Of a stretch of DNA of 38,981 bases, positions 21,223-30,496 are shown piece after piece; position 1 is the first letter of the stretch; each line of letters starts with the position of its first letter. Below the pieces are notes generated by a model. That model was not told the DNA's origin, did no database searches, and saw only the letters and a program-made list of their open reading frames with translations. The stretch comes from Planctomycetota bacterium (GTDB lineage: Bacteria > Planctomycetota > UBA1135 > UBA2386), in the NCBI GenBank assembly GCA_016794035.1, contig JAEUHS010000025.1, positions 1 to 38,981 of the forward strand, given 5' to 3'. The position numbers and the translations under genes are program-made.

Positions 21223-23466
21223 ATGAGAACCGAGATCTGCACGGCGTTCCTGTTCGCGGCGGCCATCACGACCCTGCCGGCCCAGTCGCCTCGGCACCAG
21301 TGGGTGCTCGGCGGCAGCACGGTGCTGGCGCCGACCAGCGAGGTCGCGGTCCGCGTCGCCAGCGCGAGCGCACGCGTGCGCATCCTCGAACGCGCGGCGA
21401 CGACGCAGCTCGAGATCGAGCTGCACAACCCGGCGTCGGTGCCGCAGCAGGCGGTGCTGCTGCTGCCGGTGCCCGACGGTGCTGCGGTGTCGGCGTTCGC
21501 GTTCGACGGACCCGCGCCGGAGGCGACCGCCACCGTGATGCCGCGCGACGAGGCGCGGCGCCTGTACGACGAGATCACGGCGCGGCTGCGCGACCCGGCG
21601 CTGCTCGAGTTCGTCGACTGGCGCTGCCTGCGCAGCAGCGTGTTCCCGGTGCCGGCGCACGGGCGCCAGCGCCTGCGCGTCACCTACGACCAGGTGCTCG
21701 CCGTCGACGGCGAACGTCTCGACTACGTGCTGCCGCGCAGCGAAGTGCTGGCGCACCAGGTGCCGTGGACGATCACGGTGGACCTGCAGACCGCGGCGCC
21801 GCTCGGCATCGTCTACTCGCCGAGCCACGAACTGGAGCTGACGCGCCGCGCCGACAACGCGCTGGTCGCCAGCGTGGCGGCCGGCAGCCGGCTCGAGCCC
21901 GGCGCGTTCCGGCTCTGCTTCACGACGGCTGCGGATCCGGCGCGCCCGACCGCGGCGTTCTTCGCCTGCCCCGATCCGACCGTCGGCGGCGGCTACTTCC
22001 TGCTGCTCGCTGGCGCACCGCAGCGTGAGCACCGTGCGCCGCTGCGCCGCGAGGTGACGCTGGTGCTCGATCGCTCCGGCAGCATGGCGGGCCGCAAGCT
22101 CGAACAGGCGAAGGCCGCCGCGCGGCAGGTGCTCGCGGGCCTCACCGATGGCGAAGGCATCCAGGTCGTCGACTACGGCAACTCGATCGAATCGGCGTTC
22201 GCGCAGCCGGTGCCCAAGGACGCCGCGTCGCTGGCGACCGCGCTGGCCCACCTCGACGCGATCCGGCCGCACGGCGGCACCAACCTGCACGACGCGCTGC
22301 TCGAGGCGCTGCGCGCGCCGGCGATGGCGGACACGTTGCCGCTGGTGCTGTTCCTGACCGACGGCCTGCCGACCGTCGGCCCGACCCGCGAGCCGGAGCT
22401 GCGGCGCCTGGTCGAGACCGGCAACCCGCACGGTCGCCGCGTGTTCTGCTTCGGCGTCGGCCACGACGTCAACGTGCCGCTGCTCGACCGCATCGCCGAG
22501 ACGACGCGCGCCGCCGCCGTCTACGTGGCACCCGAGGAGGACGTCGAACGGGCGGTCGCGCGCACGTTCGCGCGGCTCGATCATCCGGTGCTCGCGAGCC
22601 CGAAACTGGTCGCGGACGGCCCCGGACAACGCCTCGCCGAGGTGCTGCCGGCACGCCTGCCCGACCTGTTCGCCGGCGACCAGCTGGTCGTGCTCGGCCA
22701 GTACCGCGGCGCGGACGATCTGCACTTCGTCTTGACCGGCGACGACCCCGCCGGGGCGCGGCGGTTCGAGTTCACGCTGCCGGTGCGCACGGCATCGACG
22801 CGCCACGCGTTCGTGCCGCGGCTGTGGGCGAGCCGGCAGATCGCGTTCCTGGTCGACGAACTGCGGCAGCGCGGCGGCGACCTCGGCGGGCCGCCGCTGG
22901 CGGCGAGCCGCGACGCCTTCGCCGATCCGCGGCTGCGCGAACTGCGCGACGAGATCCTGCGGCTGTCGACGCGCTTCGGCGTGCTCGGCGAGTACACCGC
23001 GTTCCTCGCCACCGAGGGCAGCGACCTCGGCGACTGGAACGGCCTCGTGCAGGCCTGCAGCAGCAACCTGGACCACCGCGCGATGGCCGTGCGGTCCGGC
23101 ATCGGCGCGGTCAACCAGGGCTGCAACATCTGGCAGCAGAAGACGCAGACGCGGGCCAACTACCGCAACGGCTACCTCGACCAGAACCTGCAGACGGTCG
23201 AGACCACGGCGATCCAGCAGATCTGCGACCGCGCGTTCTTCCGCCGCGGCGGGCGCTGGATCGACGGCTGCAGCGTCGCCAGCGGCAGGGTGACGCCCGA
23301 CGAACGCATCGAGTTCGGCAGCGCGCGCTTCTTCGCGCTGCTGCAGCGGCTCGAGACCCAGGGCCGCGCCGGCGTGTTGTCGCTGCGCGGCGAGATCCTG
23401 CTCGAGGTCGATGGGCAGAACCTGCTCGTCACCGGGAGCGCAGAACCCGAGGAGGCAGTCCGATGA
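21223..23466 (+). CDS. Exported VIT and von Willebrand factor A domain protein
   Basis: A 747-residue protein with ribosome site GAGGTGA just upstream of ATG 21223 and a signal peptide (AFLFAAAITTLPAQS). Residues about 30-160 are a VIT (inter-alpha-trypsin-like) domain: TTQLEIELHNP, QAVLLLPVPDGAAVSAF, RDEARRLYDEI. A vWA domain follows at about 279-460 with an intact MIDAS (LVLDRSGSM, GGTNLHDALLEAL, FLTDGLPTVG). The remainder includes helical ILRLSTRFGVLGEYTAFLA, typical of bacterial VIT-vWA proteins, and a Cys-containing end. Such proteins bind partner proteins through a divalent metal at the surface or periplasm. Its stop overlaps the start of a second vWA gene (ATGA), so the two are likely partners. 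Confidence 0.9.
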   Translation: MRTEICTAFLFAAAITTLPAQSPRHQWVLGGSTVLAPTSEVAVRVASASARVRILERAATTQLEIELHNPASVPQQAVLLLPVPDGAAVSAFAFDGPAPEATATVMPRDEARRLYDEITARLRDPALLEFVDWRCLRSSVFPVPAHGRQRLRVTYDQVLAVDGERLDYVLPRSEVLAHQVPWTITVDLQTAAPLGIVYSPSHELELTRRADNALVASVAAGSRLEPGAFRLCFTTAADPARPTAAFFACPDPTVGGGYFLLLAGAPQREHRAPLRREVTLVLDRSGSMAGRKLEQAKAAARQVLAGLTDGEGIQVVDYGNSIESAFAQPVPKDAASLATALAHLDAIRPHGGTNLHDALLEALRAPAMADTLPLVLFLTDGLPTVGPTREPELRRLVETGNPHGRRVFCFGVGHDVNVPLLDRIAETTRAAAVYVAPEEDVERAVARTFARLDHPVLASPKLVADGPGQRLAEVLPARLPDLFAGDQLVVLGQYRGADDLHFVLTGDDPAGARRFEFTLPVRTASTRHAFVPRLWASRQIAFLVDELRQRGGDLGGPPLAASRDAFADPRLRELRDEILRLSTRFGVLGEYTAFLATEGSDLGDWNGLVQACSSNLDHRAMAVRSGIGAVNQGCNIWQQKTQTRANYRNGYLDQNLQTVETTAIQQICDRAFFRRGGRWIDGCSVASGRVTPDERIEFGSARFFALLQRLETQGRAGVLSLRGEILLEVDGQNLLVTGSAEPEEAVR

Positions 23467-25127
23467 TCCAGAGCCCGTTGTTGTCGTCGCTCGCGCTGGC
23501 GAGCGTTCTCACCGCCCAGGCCCCGCCCGCGTCGATGGTGGCGCCGCCGCGGCCGATCGACCTCGCCATCTGCCTCGACATCAGCGGCAGCATGGACGGC
23601 CTGCTGAACGCCGCGCGCCAGAACCTGTGGGCGGTCGTCAACGAGATGGCGACGCTGAAGCCGGCACCGGCGCTGCGCGTCGCCCTGCTGACCTACGGCT
23701 GCAGCGCACACAGCGCCGACAGCGGCTGGGTCAAGCTCGAGACCGGCTTCACGACCGACCTCGACCTGGTGTCGCAGAAGCTGTTCGAGCTGACCACCAA
23801 CGGCGGCGAGGAATACGTCGCGCGCGTCGTGCGCGGCGCGATCGACCAGCTCGAGTGGTCACCCGATGGCAAGGCGCTGAAGCTGCTGTTCGTGGCCGGC
23901 AACGAGGCCGCGACGCAGGACCCGAAGTTCACCGTGCCGAGCGCGTGCGCCGACGCGATCCGGCAGGGCATCGTCGTCAACTCGATCTACTGCGGCAGCC
24001 TGCAGGACGAGGAGGCGTCGGGCTGGCGCGAGGTCGCGAAGCTCGCCGACGGCCGGTTCGCGGCGATCGAGCAGGACGCCAACGTGGTCGTCGTCACGCC
24101 GTTCGACGAGCAGTTGGCGGCGCTCAGTGCGACCATCAACACCACCTACGTGCCCTACGGTGCCGAAGGCACGGTGTGGGCCGAGAACCAGGTGCGGCAG
24201 GACAGCAACGTCGCGGGCCTGAACGGGGCCGCGGCCGCGCAGCGCTGCCAGACCAAGGCCAGCGGGCTCTACAGCAACGGCCACTGGGACCTGGTCGATG
24301 CCTGCAGCGACCCGAAGTTCGTGCTCGCCGACGTCGACAAGAAGCTGCTGCCCGAGGCGCTGCGTGCCCTCGGCACCGAGGAGTTGCGGCAGTACGTCGA
24401 GACGCAGACGAAGAAGCGCAACGAACTGAAGCAGCAGATCGACAAGCTCGGCCAACAGCGCGATGCGCACGTGCAGGCGGAACTGAAGCGCCGCGCCGCC
24501 AGCGGTGAGAAGGTGTTCGAGCAGGCGGTGCTCGAGGCGGTGCGGGAGCAGGCCGCGGCGAAGGGTTTCGAGCGGCCGGCCCCGCCGAAGGCGAAGGACT
24601 GCGACTCGCCGTTCGTGCCGATCGTCAAGGAGGCCGTACGCAACTACGAGCAGTTCTCGCTCGTCACCGGAGCGCCGCGCGTCGCACCCGAGGATTGCCG
24701 CATGCCAGCGCCGTTCGCGCGGCGTTCGACCGCCGAGAAGGAGCACGGCGGCAAGCTGTATCTGCTCTACGCGCGGCATGCCGACGGGCTCCGGTACGTT
24801 CAGCCCGGTGTGGCCGCACAGGTGGGACAGACGCTCGTCAAGCAGGCGTGGACCGCCGTGGCCGGTGAGCCGCACGCGGCCACCGAGGCTTCGCGGCGCT
24901 ACCTGGCGGCGCCGGTGGTGCGCGACGGCGAGACCGTGTGGCACGCCGGTGATGCTGCCGGCCTGTTCGTGATGCACAAGCTGGACGCGCGCACGCCGGA
25001 CACCGACCAGGGCTGGGTCTATGCGACGATCGACCGGGATGGCATCGTCACAGCCGCGGGGCGCGTCGCGTCCTGCATCCGCTGCCACGAGAACGCCGAC
25101 GAAGACCGCCGGTTCGGGCTACGCTGA
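23463..25127 (+). CDS. vWA domain protein with C-terminal cytochrome P460-like haem domain
   Basis: A 554-residue exported protein (signal peptide SSLALASVLTAQA). Residues about 30-230 are a vWA domain with MIDAS DISGSM. A middle part includes NGHWDLVDAC and a charged coiled coil at about 300-360. The final 120 residues resemble cytochrome P460: LYLLYARHADG, FVMHKLD, DQGWVYATIDRDG, and a c-type haem motif CIRCH at 538-542. The haem domain implies a redox or gas/oxidant-sensing role in the periplasm, held by a protein that can also bind partners via vWA. It overlaps the VIT-vWA gene and is followed 4 bases later by a response regulator, so all four genes may form one operon. Confidence 0.85.
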   Translation: MIQSPLLSSLALASVLTAQAPPASMVAPPRPIDLAICLDISGSMDGLLNAARQNLWAVVNEMATLKPAPALRVALLTYGCSAHSADSGWVKLETGFTTDLDLVSQKLFELTTNGGEEYVARVVRGAIDQLEWSPDGKALKLLFVAGNEAATQDPKFTVPSACADAIRQGIVVNSIYCGSLQDEEASGWREVAKLADGRFAAIEQDANVVVVTPFDEQLAALSATINTTYVPYGAEGTVWAENQVRQDSNVAGLNGAAAAQRCQTKASGLYSNGHWDLVDACSDPKFVLADVDKKLLPEALRALGTEELRQYVETQTKKRNELKQQIDKLGQQRDAHVQAELKRRAASGEKVFEQAVLEAVREQAAAKGFERPAPPKAKDCDSPFVPIVKEAVRNYEQFSLVTGAPRVAPEDCRMPAPFARRSTAEKEHGGKLYLLYARHADGLRYVQPGVAAQVGQTLVKQAWTAVAGEPHAATEASRRYLAAPVVRDGETVWHAGDAAGLFVMHKLDARTPDTDQGWVYATIDRDGIVTAAGRVASCIRCHENADEDRRFGLR

Positions 25128-25131
25128 TCCC

Positions 25132-25839
25132 GTGAGCGCCACGAAGACCGTGCTGGTGGTCGAAGACGACGCGGCGATCCGCCGCGGTCTCGTCGACGCG
25201 TTGCAGTTCGCCGGCTACACCGTGATCGCCTGCGCCGACGGCCGCGACGGCCTCGACACCGCGCTCGCCGCGCAGCTCGACCTCGCGATCCTCGACGTCG
25301 TGCTGCCGCACAAGGACGGCTTCCAGATCCTGCACGAGATCCGCCTGGCGCGACCGGGCCTGCCGGTGATCCTGGTCACCGCGCGCGGCGCCGAAGCCGA
25401 CCGCGTGCACGGTCTGCAGACCGGCGCCGACGACTACGTGGTCAAGCCGTTCTCGAGCCGCGAGCTGCTGGCGCGCGTCGCCGCGGTGCTGCGCCGCAGC
25501 GCCGAACGCCCCTCGGACGTCGGCCGCATCGCGCTCGCCGGCCGCGAGGTCGACTTCGACCGCCGCGAGATCCGTCGCGCCGACGGCAGCTGCGTGCAGA
25601 TGTCCGAGCGCGAGGCCGATCTGCTGCGCTACCTGGTGCAGAACCGCGGCCGCGCGATCGCCCGCAGCGAACTGCTGCAGCGCGTCTGGGGGCTCACCGG
25701 CGGCGACACGACGACGCGCGCGATCGACATGCACGTCGTCAACCTGCGCGACAAGCTCGCGGATCCGCCGCAGGCGCCCGAGGTGCTGCTGACCGTGCGC
25801 GGCAAGGGCTACATGCTCGGCGACGAGGTGCGGGCATGA
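25132..25839 (+). CDS. OmpR/PhoB-family response regulator
   Basis: A 235-residue protein from GTG 25132. The receiver domain has the acidic pocket EDD at 11-13, phospho-acceptor Asp near 55 (ILDVVLPHKDG), Thr near 83 and Lys near 105 (KPFSSRELLAR). The C-terminal winged helix is of OmpR type (MSEREADLLRYLVQNRGR, TTTRAIDMHVVNLRDKL, VRGKGYML). It binds DNA after phosphorylation by the histidine kinase encoded next, whose start overlaps its stop (ATGA). Only 4 bases separate it from the vWA-haem gene, so it probably responds to or controls that envelope system. Confidence 0.95.
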   Translation: MSATKTVLVVEDDAAIRRGLVDALQFAGYTVIACADGRDGLDTALAAQLDLAILDVVLPHKDGFQILHEIRLARPGLPVILVTARGAEADRVHGLQTGADDYVVKPFSSRELLARVAAVLRRSAERPSDVGRIALAGREVDFDRREIRRADGSCVQMSEREADLLRYLVQNRGRAIARSELLQRVWGLTGGDTTTRAIDMHVVNLRDKLADPPQAPEVLLTVRGKGYMLGDEVRA

Positions 25840-27680
25840 CCCGGCATCGCGCGCGCGCCTGGCTGTGGTTCGCGGCGACCGCGCTGCCGTTGGTGCTGGT
25901 GCTGGCGTGGGTGACCGCGACGCTGGTGCGGCTCGACCACGACGAGGTGCAGGCGCGGCAGCAGGCCGAGCTGCACGAGAAGCTGCGGCTCGCGCTGTGG
26001 CGCATGGACAGCTGGCTGTCGCCGCAGCTCGCGCGCGAGGCGCGGCGGCCGCCGGCCGAGTACCAGTCGTTCCCGCCGACCGCCGGCGCCTGGACGCGGG
26101 GCTACGACAAGCTGGCGCCGGACGAGGTGCTGGTGCAATCGCCGCTGCTGGGCTTCGAGTCGGAACTGATGCTGCTGCACTTCGAGCTGCAGCCCGACGG
26201 TTCGGTGTCGAGTCCGCAGGTGCCGACCGGCAACCAGCGCGACCTCGCCGAGGCGAACGGCATCGACGCCGCGGTGCTGCAGCGCGCCGCGCAGCGGTTG
26301 GCGTCGTTGCAGCCGCGCCTGCGCCCGGTCGTGCTCCAGCACGGACTGCAGGCGGCGGAGTCGCTGTTGCCGATGGTTGGGTGCAACGGCGTGCCGCCCG
26401 ACGCCGGACTGCAGACGCAGCAGAGCGTCGCCGAGTACTCGAACCGCCAGGTCAGCAACATGGCGCTGCAGGGCGGCCAGCAGTGGCGCACCCGTGCCGC
26501 CGGCACCGGCAGCACGACGCCGGTGCCGGAGCCCTCCACGGTCGCGTCGACCGGGTCGTTCGCCGCGCAGAGCGCCGGTGACGGCGGGGTGCCGTCGGCG
26601 GCGGGCGCGATCGGGCCGATGGTGCCGTTGTGGCTCGACGGCGAGCCGTCGCTGCTGGCGTTCGGACGGCGCGTGCAGGACGCGCGCGGCGCGCGCCTGC
26701 AAGGCGTCGTGCTCGACTGGTCGGAGGTGTCGCGCCAACTGTGCGGGCTGGTCGGTGACCTGTTCACGGCCGACTGCGTGCATCTGCTGCGCTGCGAACA
26801 GCCGTCGCCGGCCGAGCAGGCCTCGATGCTGGCGTCGGTCCCGGCGCGGCTCGCGGTGACCCTGTCCGCGCCGGTCGCCGCCAGCGGCCTGCCGACGACG
26901 TCGATCCTCGGCATCACCTGGGGGGTGACCGTGCTGGGCCTGCTGGTGCTCGCGTTCACGCTGCGTGCGGCGATCGGCTTCGGCGAACGGCGCGCGCGGT
27001 TCGCATCGGCGGTCACGCACGAACTGCGCACCCCGCTGACGACGTTCCGCATGTACAGCGAGATGCTGGCCGACGGCGTCGTCACCGAACCGAAGGCGCG
27101 ACAGGAGTACCTGTCGACGCTGCAGCGCGAGTCCGATCGGCTGGCGCGCGTGGTCGAGAACGTGCTGGCCTGGTCGCGGCTCGAAGAGGGCCGCTTCACC
27201 AGCCGGCGCCAGGTGCACGCGGTCGCCGAACTCGTGCACGGCATCGAGCCGGTGCTGCGGCGCCGCCTGATCGACGCCGGCATGGAGCTGCGGGTGGCGA
27301 TCGACGCCGCCGCCGCCGCCGCCAGCACCTCGACCGACGAGGACGCGGTCGGCCAGATCCTGTTCAACCTGGTCGACAACGCCGCCAAGCACGCGCACGC
27401 GGCCCAGCGCCGCATCGTCGAGTTGCACGTGCACGCGTCGGCCGACGCGGTGCGCTGCACGGTGCGCGACCACGGCCCCGGTGTGCCGCCCTCGCACCGG
27501 CGCAGCATCTTCGCGCCGTTCGACCGCGGCGCGCTGCCGAACAGCAGCAACGACGTGCCCGGCGTCGGCCTCGGCCTGCCGCTCGCGCGCGGCCTCGCTC
27601 GCGACCTCGGTGGCGACCTCACGCTCGACCCCGACGTGACGCCGGGCGCCTGCTTCGTGCTGACGTTGCCGCGCGCCTGA
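25836..27680 (+). CDS. Membrane sensor histidine kinase
   Basis: A 614-residue kinase with membrane segments near residues 8-30 and 357-385 flanking a large periplasmic sensor of about 325 residues. That sensor has a Ser/Thr/Pro-rich linker in its middle (about 220-250) and no family I can name. The HisKA box is VTHELRTPL with His near 395. The ATPase domain has QILFNLVDNAAKHA (N box), DHGPGVPP (G1), IFAPF (F) and GVGLGLPLARGLARDLGG (G2). It autophosphorylates and passes phosphate to the regulator encoded just upstream. It ends 6 bases before a convergent gene. The signal is unknown; the haem/vWA proteins upstream are candidates. Confidence 0.93.
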   Translation: MTRHRARAWLWFAATALPLVLVLAWVTATLVRLDHDEVQARQQAELHEKLRLALWRMDSWLSPQLAREARRPPAEYQSFPPTAGAWTRGYDKLAPDEVLVQSPLLGFESELMLLHFELQPDGSVSSPQVPTGNQRDLAEANGIDAAVLQRAAQRLASLQPRLRPVVLQHGLQAAESLLPMVGCNGVPPDAGLQTQQSVAEYSNRQVSNMALQGGQQWRTRAAGTGSTTPVPEPSTVASTGSFAAQSAGDGGVPSAAGAIGPMVPLWLDGEPSLLAFGRRVQDARGARLQGVVLDWSEVSRQLCGLVGDLFTADCVHLLRCEQPSPAEQASMLASVPARLAVTLSAPVAASGLPTTSILGITWGVTVLGLLVLAFTLRAAIGFGERRARFASAVTHELRTPLTTFRMYSEMLADGVVTEPKARQEYLSTLQRESDRLARVVENVLAWSRLEEGRFTSRRQVHAVAELVHGIEPVLRRRLIDAGMELRVAIDAAAAAASTSTDEDAVGQILFNLVDNAAKHAHAAQRRIVELHVHASADAVRCTVRDHGPGVPPSHRRSIFAPFDRGALPNSSNDVPGVGLGLPLARGLARDLGGDLTLDPDVTPGACFVLTLPRA

Positions 27681-27686
27681 CCGCGA

Positions 27687-29276
27687 TCAGCGCAGCGCCT
27701 CGAACTCGTCGCCGGCCGTCCAGGTCGGCGGCTCGTCGGCGTCGGCGCAGGTGCGCAGGCAAGCCAGCAGCAGGTCGAGGTCCGCGACGGCGCCGCCGAG
27801 GTTCCACCAGTCGGCGAGTTCGTCGCTGGGCTGGTGATAGTGCACCGTCGTGTAGCTGGCCTTCATGCGGCGACGGTCCGCTGGGCGATCGACGAAGTCG
27901 CGCCCGGCCTTGAAGTAGGCGGCCGGCACGCCGATGCGCGCGAAGTTGAAGTGGTCGCTGCGGTAGAACAGACCGAGGTCCGGATTGCTGTCGGGTTCGA
28001 TGCGGCGGCCGGCGGCAGCGGCGACCGTCTCGGCGAGCGCGGTGAGGCTGTTCTTGCCGAAACCGATGAACTCGAGATCTTCGGTCCGTCCCCAGATGTT
28101 GAGGCCGTCGACGTTGAAGTTCGCGACCAGCTGCTGCTTCGGCACCGTCGGGTGCTGGGTGTAGAACTGCGAGCCGAGCAGGCCCGACTCCTCGGCGGTG
28201 ACGGCGAGGAACAGCAGGCTGCGGCGCGGCGCGGTCGGCAGCCGGCTGCAGGCCTGCGCCAGCGCCAGCAGCCCGGCGCAGCCCGAGGCGTTGTCGACGG
28301 CGCCGTTGTAGATCGCATCGCCGTTCCTCGGCTTGCCGATGCCGAGGTGGTCGAAGTGCGCGGTGACGACCACGTACTGGTCGCGCAGGTTCGCATCGCT
28401 GCCCGGCAACACGCCGAGCACGTTCGCCGAGGCGATCTCGCGCGGGATGTTGCGCAGGCCGAGACCGAGCGTGACGCCGAGTGGAACGGGTGGCTGGTTG
28501 CCCAGCTCCGCGCGGGCGCGCAGCTCGTCGAGGTCGTGGCCGCCGAGCGTGCACAGCGTGCGTGCGGTGTCCTCGGAGCACCACGACCGCACCTCCAGCG
28601 CTGGCTGCCGCTCGAACGGCAGCCAGAAGTTCTCGCGGCCGTGGCTGGCCTGGATCACCTGGAACGGATAGCCGGCGGAGTCATTGGTGTGGATGACGAT
28701 CGCGCCCAGGGCACCGCGCCGCGCGGCCTCCTCGAACTTGTAGCTCCAGCGGCCGTAGTAGAGCCGTGTCTTGCCGGCGAAGCGCTCCGGGTCGTCGGCG
28801 GGGTCGTTGTTCATCACCAGCAGCACCTTGCCGCGCACGTCGGTGCCGCCGAAGTCGTCCCAACGTTGTTCGGGCGCGGTGATGCCGTAGCCGACGAACA
28901 CCAGTTCGGCGTCGCGCCATGCGACCTCGGCAGCGGGGCCGCCCGCGACCGCGGTGTAGTCGTCCGGTGCGGTGAAGCTCGCCTCGCCGCCGCTGCTGCG
29001 CGCGGTCAGCGGTGCGGTCACCTCCGACGTGATGCCGAGGATCGGCACCGGCTGCTGCCACTGGTCGCCGTTGCCGGGCTGCAGGCCAAACGACTGCAGC
29101 TGGGTCGCGAGGTAGAGCCGCGCCAGTTCGTCGCCGCGCGTGCCGACGCCGCGGCCTTCGAGCAGGTCGCTCGACAGGAAGCGCACGTGGGCCGCGAGCG
29201 TGTGCTCGTCGATCGACGGCGTCTGGGCGCACAGACAGCCGAGCAGGGACAGGACGGTCGGTGGCAGGTGCTTCAT
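27687..29276 (-). CDS. Exported M28-family zinc aminopeptidase
   Basis: A 529-residue protein from ATG 29276 with a signal peptide (LPPTVLSLLGCLCAQ). A protease-associated domain occupies about 110-260 (LVFVGYGITAP, GKVLLVMNNDP). The M28 catalytic domain from about 295 has the two-zinc ligands in order: VVTAHFDHLG (His), YNGAVDNASGCAG (Asp), LAVTAEESGLLGS (Glu-Glu), ANFNVDGLN (Asp), and VHYHQPSD (His). It removes amino-terminal residues from peptides outside the cytoplasm. Its start overlaps the stop of the Clp-N/peptidase-E gene (ATGA), so two peptidases are produced from one message and probably act in peptide turnover. Confidence 0.92.
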   Translation of the reverse strand: MKHLPPTVLSLLGCLCAQTPSIDEHTLAAHVRFLSSDLLEGRGVGTRGDELARLYLATQLQSFGLQPGNGDQWQQPVPILGITSEVTAPLTARSSGGEASFTAPDDYTAVAGGPAAEVAWRDAELVFVGYGITAPEQRWDDFGGTDVRGKVLLVMNNDPADDPERFAGKTRLYYGRWSYKFEEAARRGALGAIVIHTNDSAGYPFQVIQASHGRENFWLPFERQPALEVRSWCSEDTARTLCTLGGHDLDELRARAELGNQPPVPLGVTLGLGLRNIPREIASANVLGVLPGSDANLRDQYVVVTAHFDHLGIGKPRNGDAIYNGAVDNASGCAGLLALAQACSRLPTAPRRSLLFLAVTAEESGLLGSQFYTQHPTVPKQQLVANFNVDGLNIWGRTEDLEFIGFGKNSLTALAETVAAAAGRRIEPDSNPDLGLFYRSDHFNFARIGVPAAYFKAGRDFVDRPADRRRMKASYTTVHYHQPSDELADWWNLGGAVADLDLLLACLRTCADADEPPTWTAGDEFEALR

Positions 29277-30433
29277 GCAGGATCGGGTTGCAGCAGGAAC
29301 GACATCTCGCACGGCGGCGTGAACTCCTCGGCAGCCATGCCGCGCCGGAACAGCCGCGCCGCGGTCGAGCCGCGCAGTGCCATGCGTTCGCCTTCGACGC
29401 GCAGCATGCAGCCCTCGCGCAGGCCCAGCACCGGCGTGCCGTGCTCCTCGTGGAACTGGCGGATGCGCTCCTCGCGCGTCTCGCCCATGTGGCGGCTGTT
29501 CGGGTCCGGGTCGAGGTAGTGCGGGTTGATCTGGAACGGCACCAGCTGCAGCGCCGTGAAGGACGGCGGCTGCACGATCGGCATGTCGTTGGTGGTGCGG
29601 ATCGACAGCGTCGCGACGTTGGTGCCGGCGCTGCTGCCGACGTAGGGCATGCCGGCCAGGACCCTCGCCTGGATCGCGCTCAGCAGGCCGTAGTGGTAGA
29701 GCGCGGCCAGCAGCCGGAAGGTGTTGCCGCCGCCGATGAACACCGCGTCGGCGTCGTCGAGCGCCCGCGGCGAGTGGTTGCGTTCGTGCACGGAGAACAA
29801 CTCGTGGCCGAGCGCCACGAATGCGTTCCTCGCCCGCTCCGTGTAGCCGTCGTGGTCGTGCAGCGCGTAGGGCACGAACATCACCCGCTTGCGCGGACCG
29901 AGGCAGTCGCGGATCTCGTTGCCGCAATGTTCGAGATAGGCGCCGCCGTGCATCGTCGAGTTGCTGATCAGCAGCAGGCGCGTGCGCGAGCGCTCGGCCA
30001 GCGGGATCGTGCCCTGGACCGCCGCGCGCAGCTGCTCCAGGTCGACGCCGAGCCGGGTCAACACCTGGGCCGGCAGGCTGTCGGGCACGTGCAGCAGGCC
30101 CAGCACGAGGTGCTGGCTGCCGATGTAGCTGTGCCCGAGCCGTGACGCCTCCGCGAGCGACCCCTCGAGCACGCGCTTGCCCTCGGGAGTGAACGGCAGC
30201 TGGCCGGTGCTCGCCTTGGTGCCGCCGGTCTGGTCGAGCACCGAGAGCAGCGCCTCGCGCAGCGTGTCCAGGTCCATGCCCTGCGCGACGAGCAGGTCGC
30301 GGGCCGTGCACGGTTGCTGCAGGATCGCGAGCAGCATGTGCTCGGGGGCGATGTAGTCGTGGCGCAGTCGGATCGCCTCCTGGCGGGTGGCCGACATGAT
30401 CTTCTTGGCGTTGTCGGAGAAGCGGTCGAACAT
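29273..30433 (-). CDS. Fusion of Clp N-terminal domain and peptidase E (S51)
   Basis: A 386-residue protein joining two families seldom seen together. Residues 1-145 are a double Clp-N repeat (MFDRFSDNAKKIM, DYIAPEHMLLAIL and GHSYIGSQHLVLGLL), as at the N-terminus of ClpC or as a stand-alone adaptor. From about 150 a dipeptidase E domain follows: LLLISNSTMHGGAYLEH, VFIGGGNTFRLL, the nucleophile Ser near 268 in GSSAGTNVA, FQINPHYLD and GLREGCML. Peptidase E hydrolyses Asp-X dipeptides in the cytoplasm. Both halves look intact and no frameshift is seen, so the fusion is real unless assembly joined them. The Clp-N part may dock the peptidase to a Clp machine or arginine-marked substrates (inference). 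Confidence 0.88.
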   Translation of the reverse strand: MFDRFSDNAKKIMSATRQEAIRLRHDYIAPEHMLLAILQQPCTARDLLVAQGMDLDTLREALLSVLDQTGGTKASTGQLPFTPEGKRVLEGSLAEASRLGHSYIGSQHLVLGLLHVPDSLPAQVLTRLGVDLEQLRAAVQGTIPLAERSRTRLLLISNSTMHGGAYLEHCGNEIRDCLGPRKRVMFVPYALHDHDGYTERARNAFVALGHELFSVHERNHSPRALDDADAVFIGGGNTFRLLAALYHYGLLSAIQARVLAGMPYVGSSAGTNVATLSIRTTNDMPIVQPPSFTALQLVPFQINPHYLDPDPNSRHMGETREERIRQFHEEHGTPVLGLREGCMLRVEGERMALRGSTAARLFRRGMAAEEFTPPCEMSFLLQPDPA

Positions 30434-30496
30434 CGGTGCCTCTGTGTCGCAGCATACGCGTCCGTCACCGGCCGCCGACGCGGAACTCCGCCGCGC

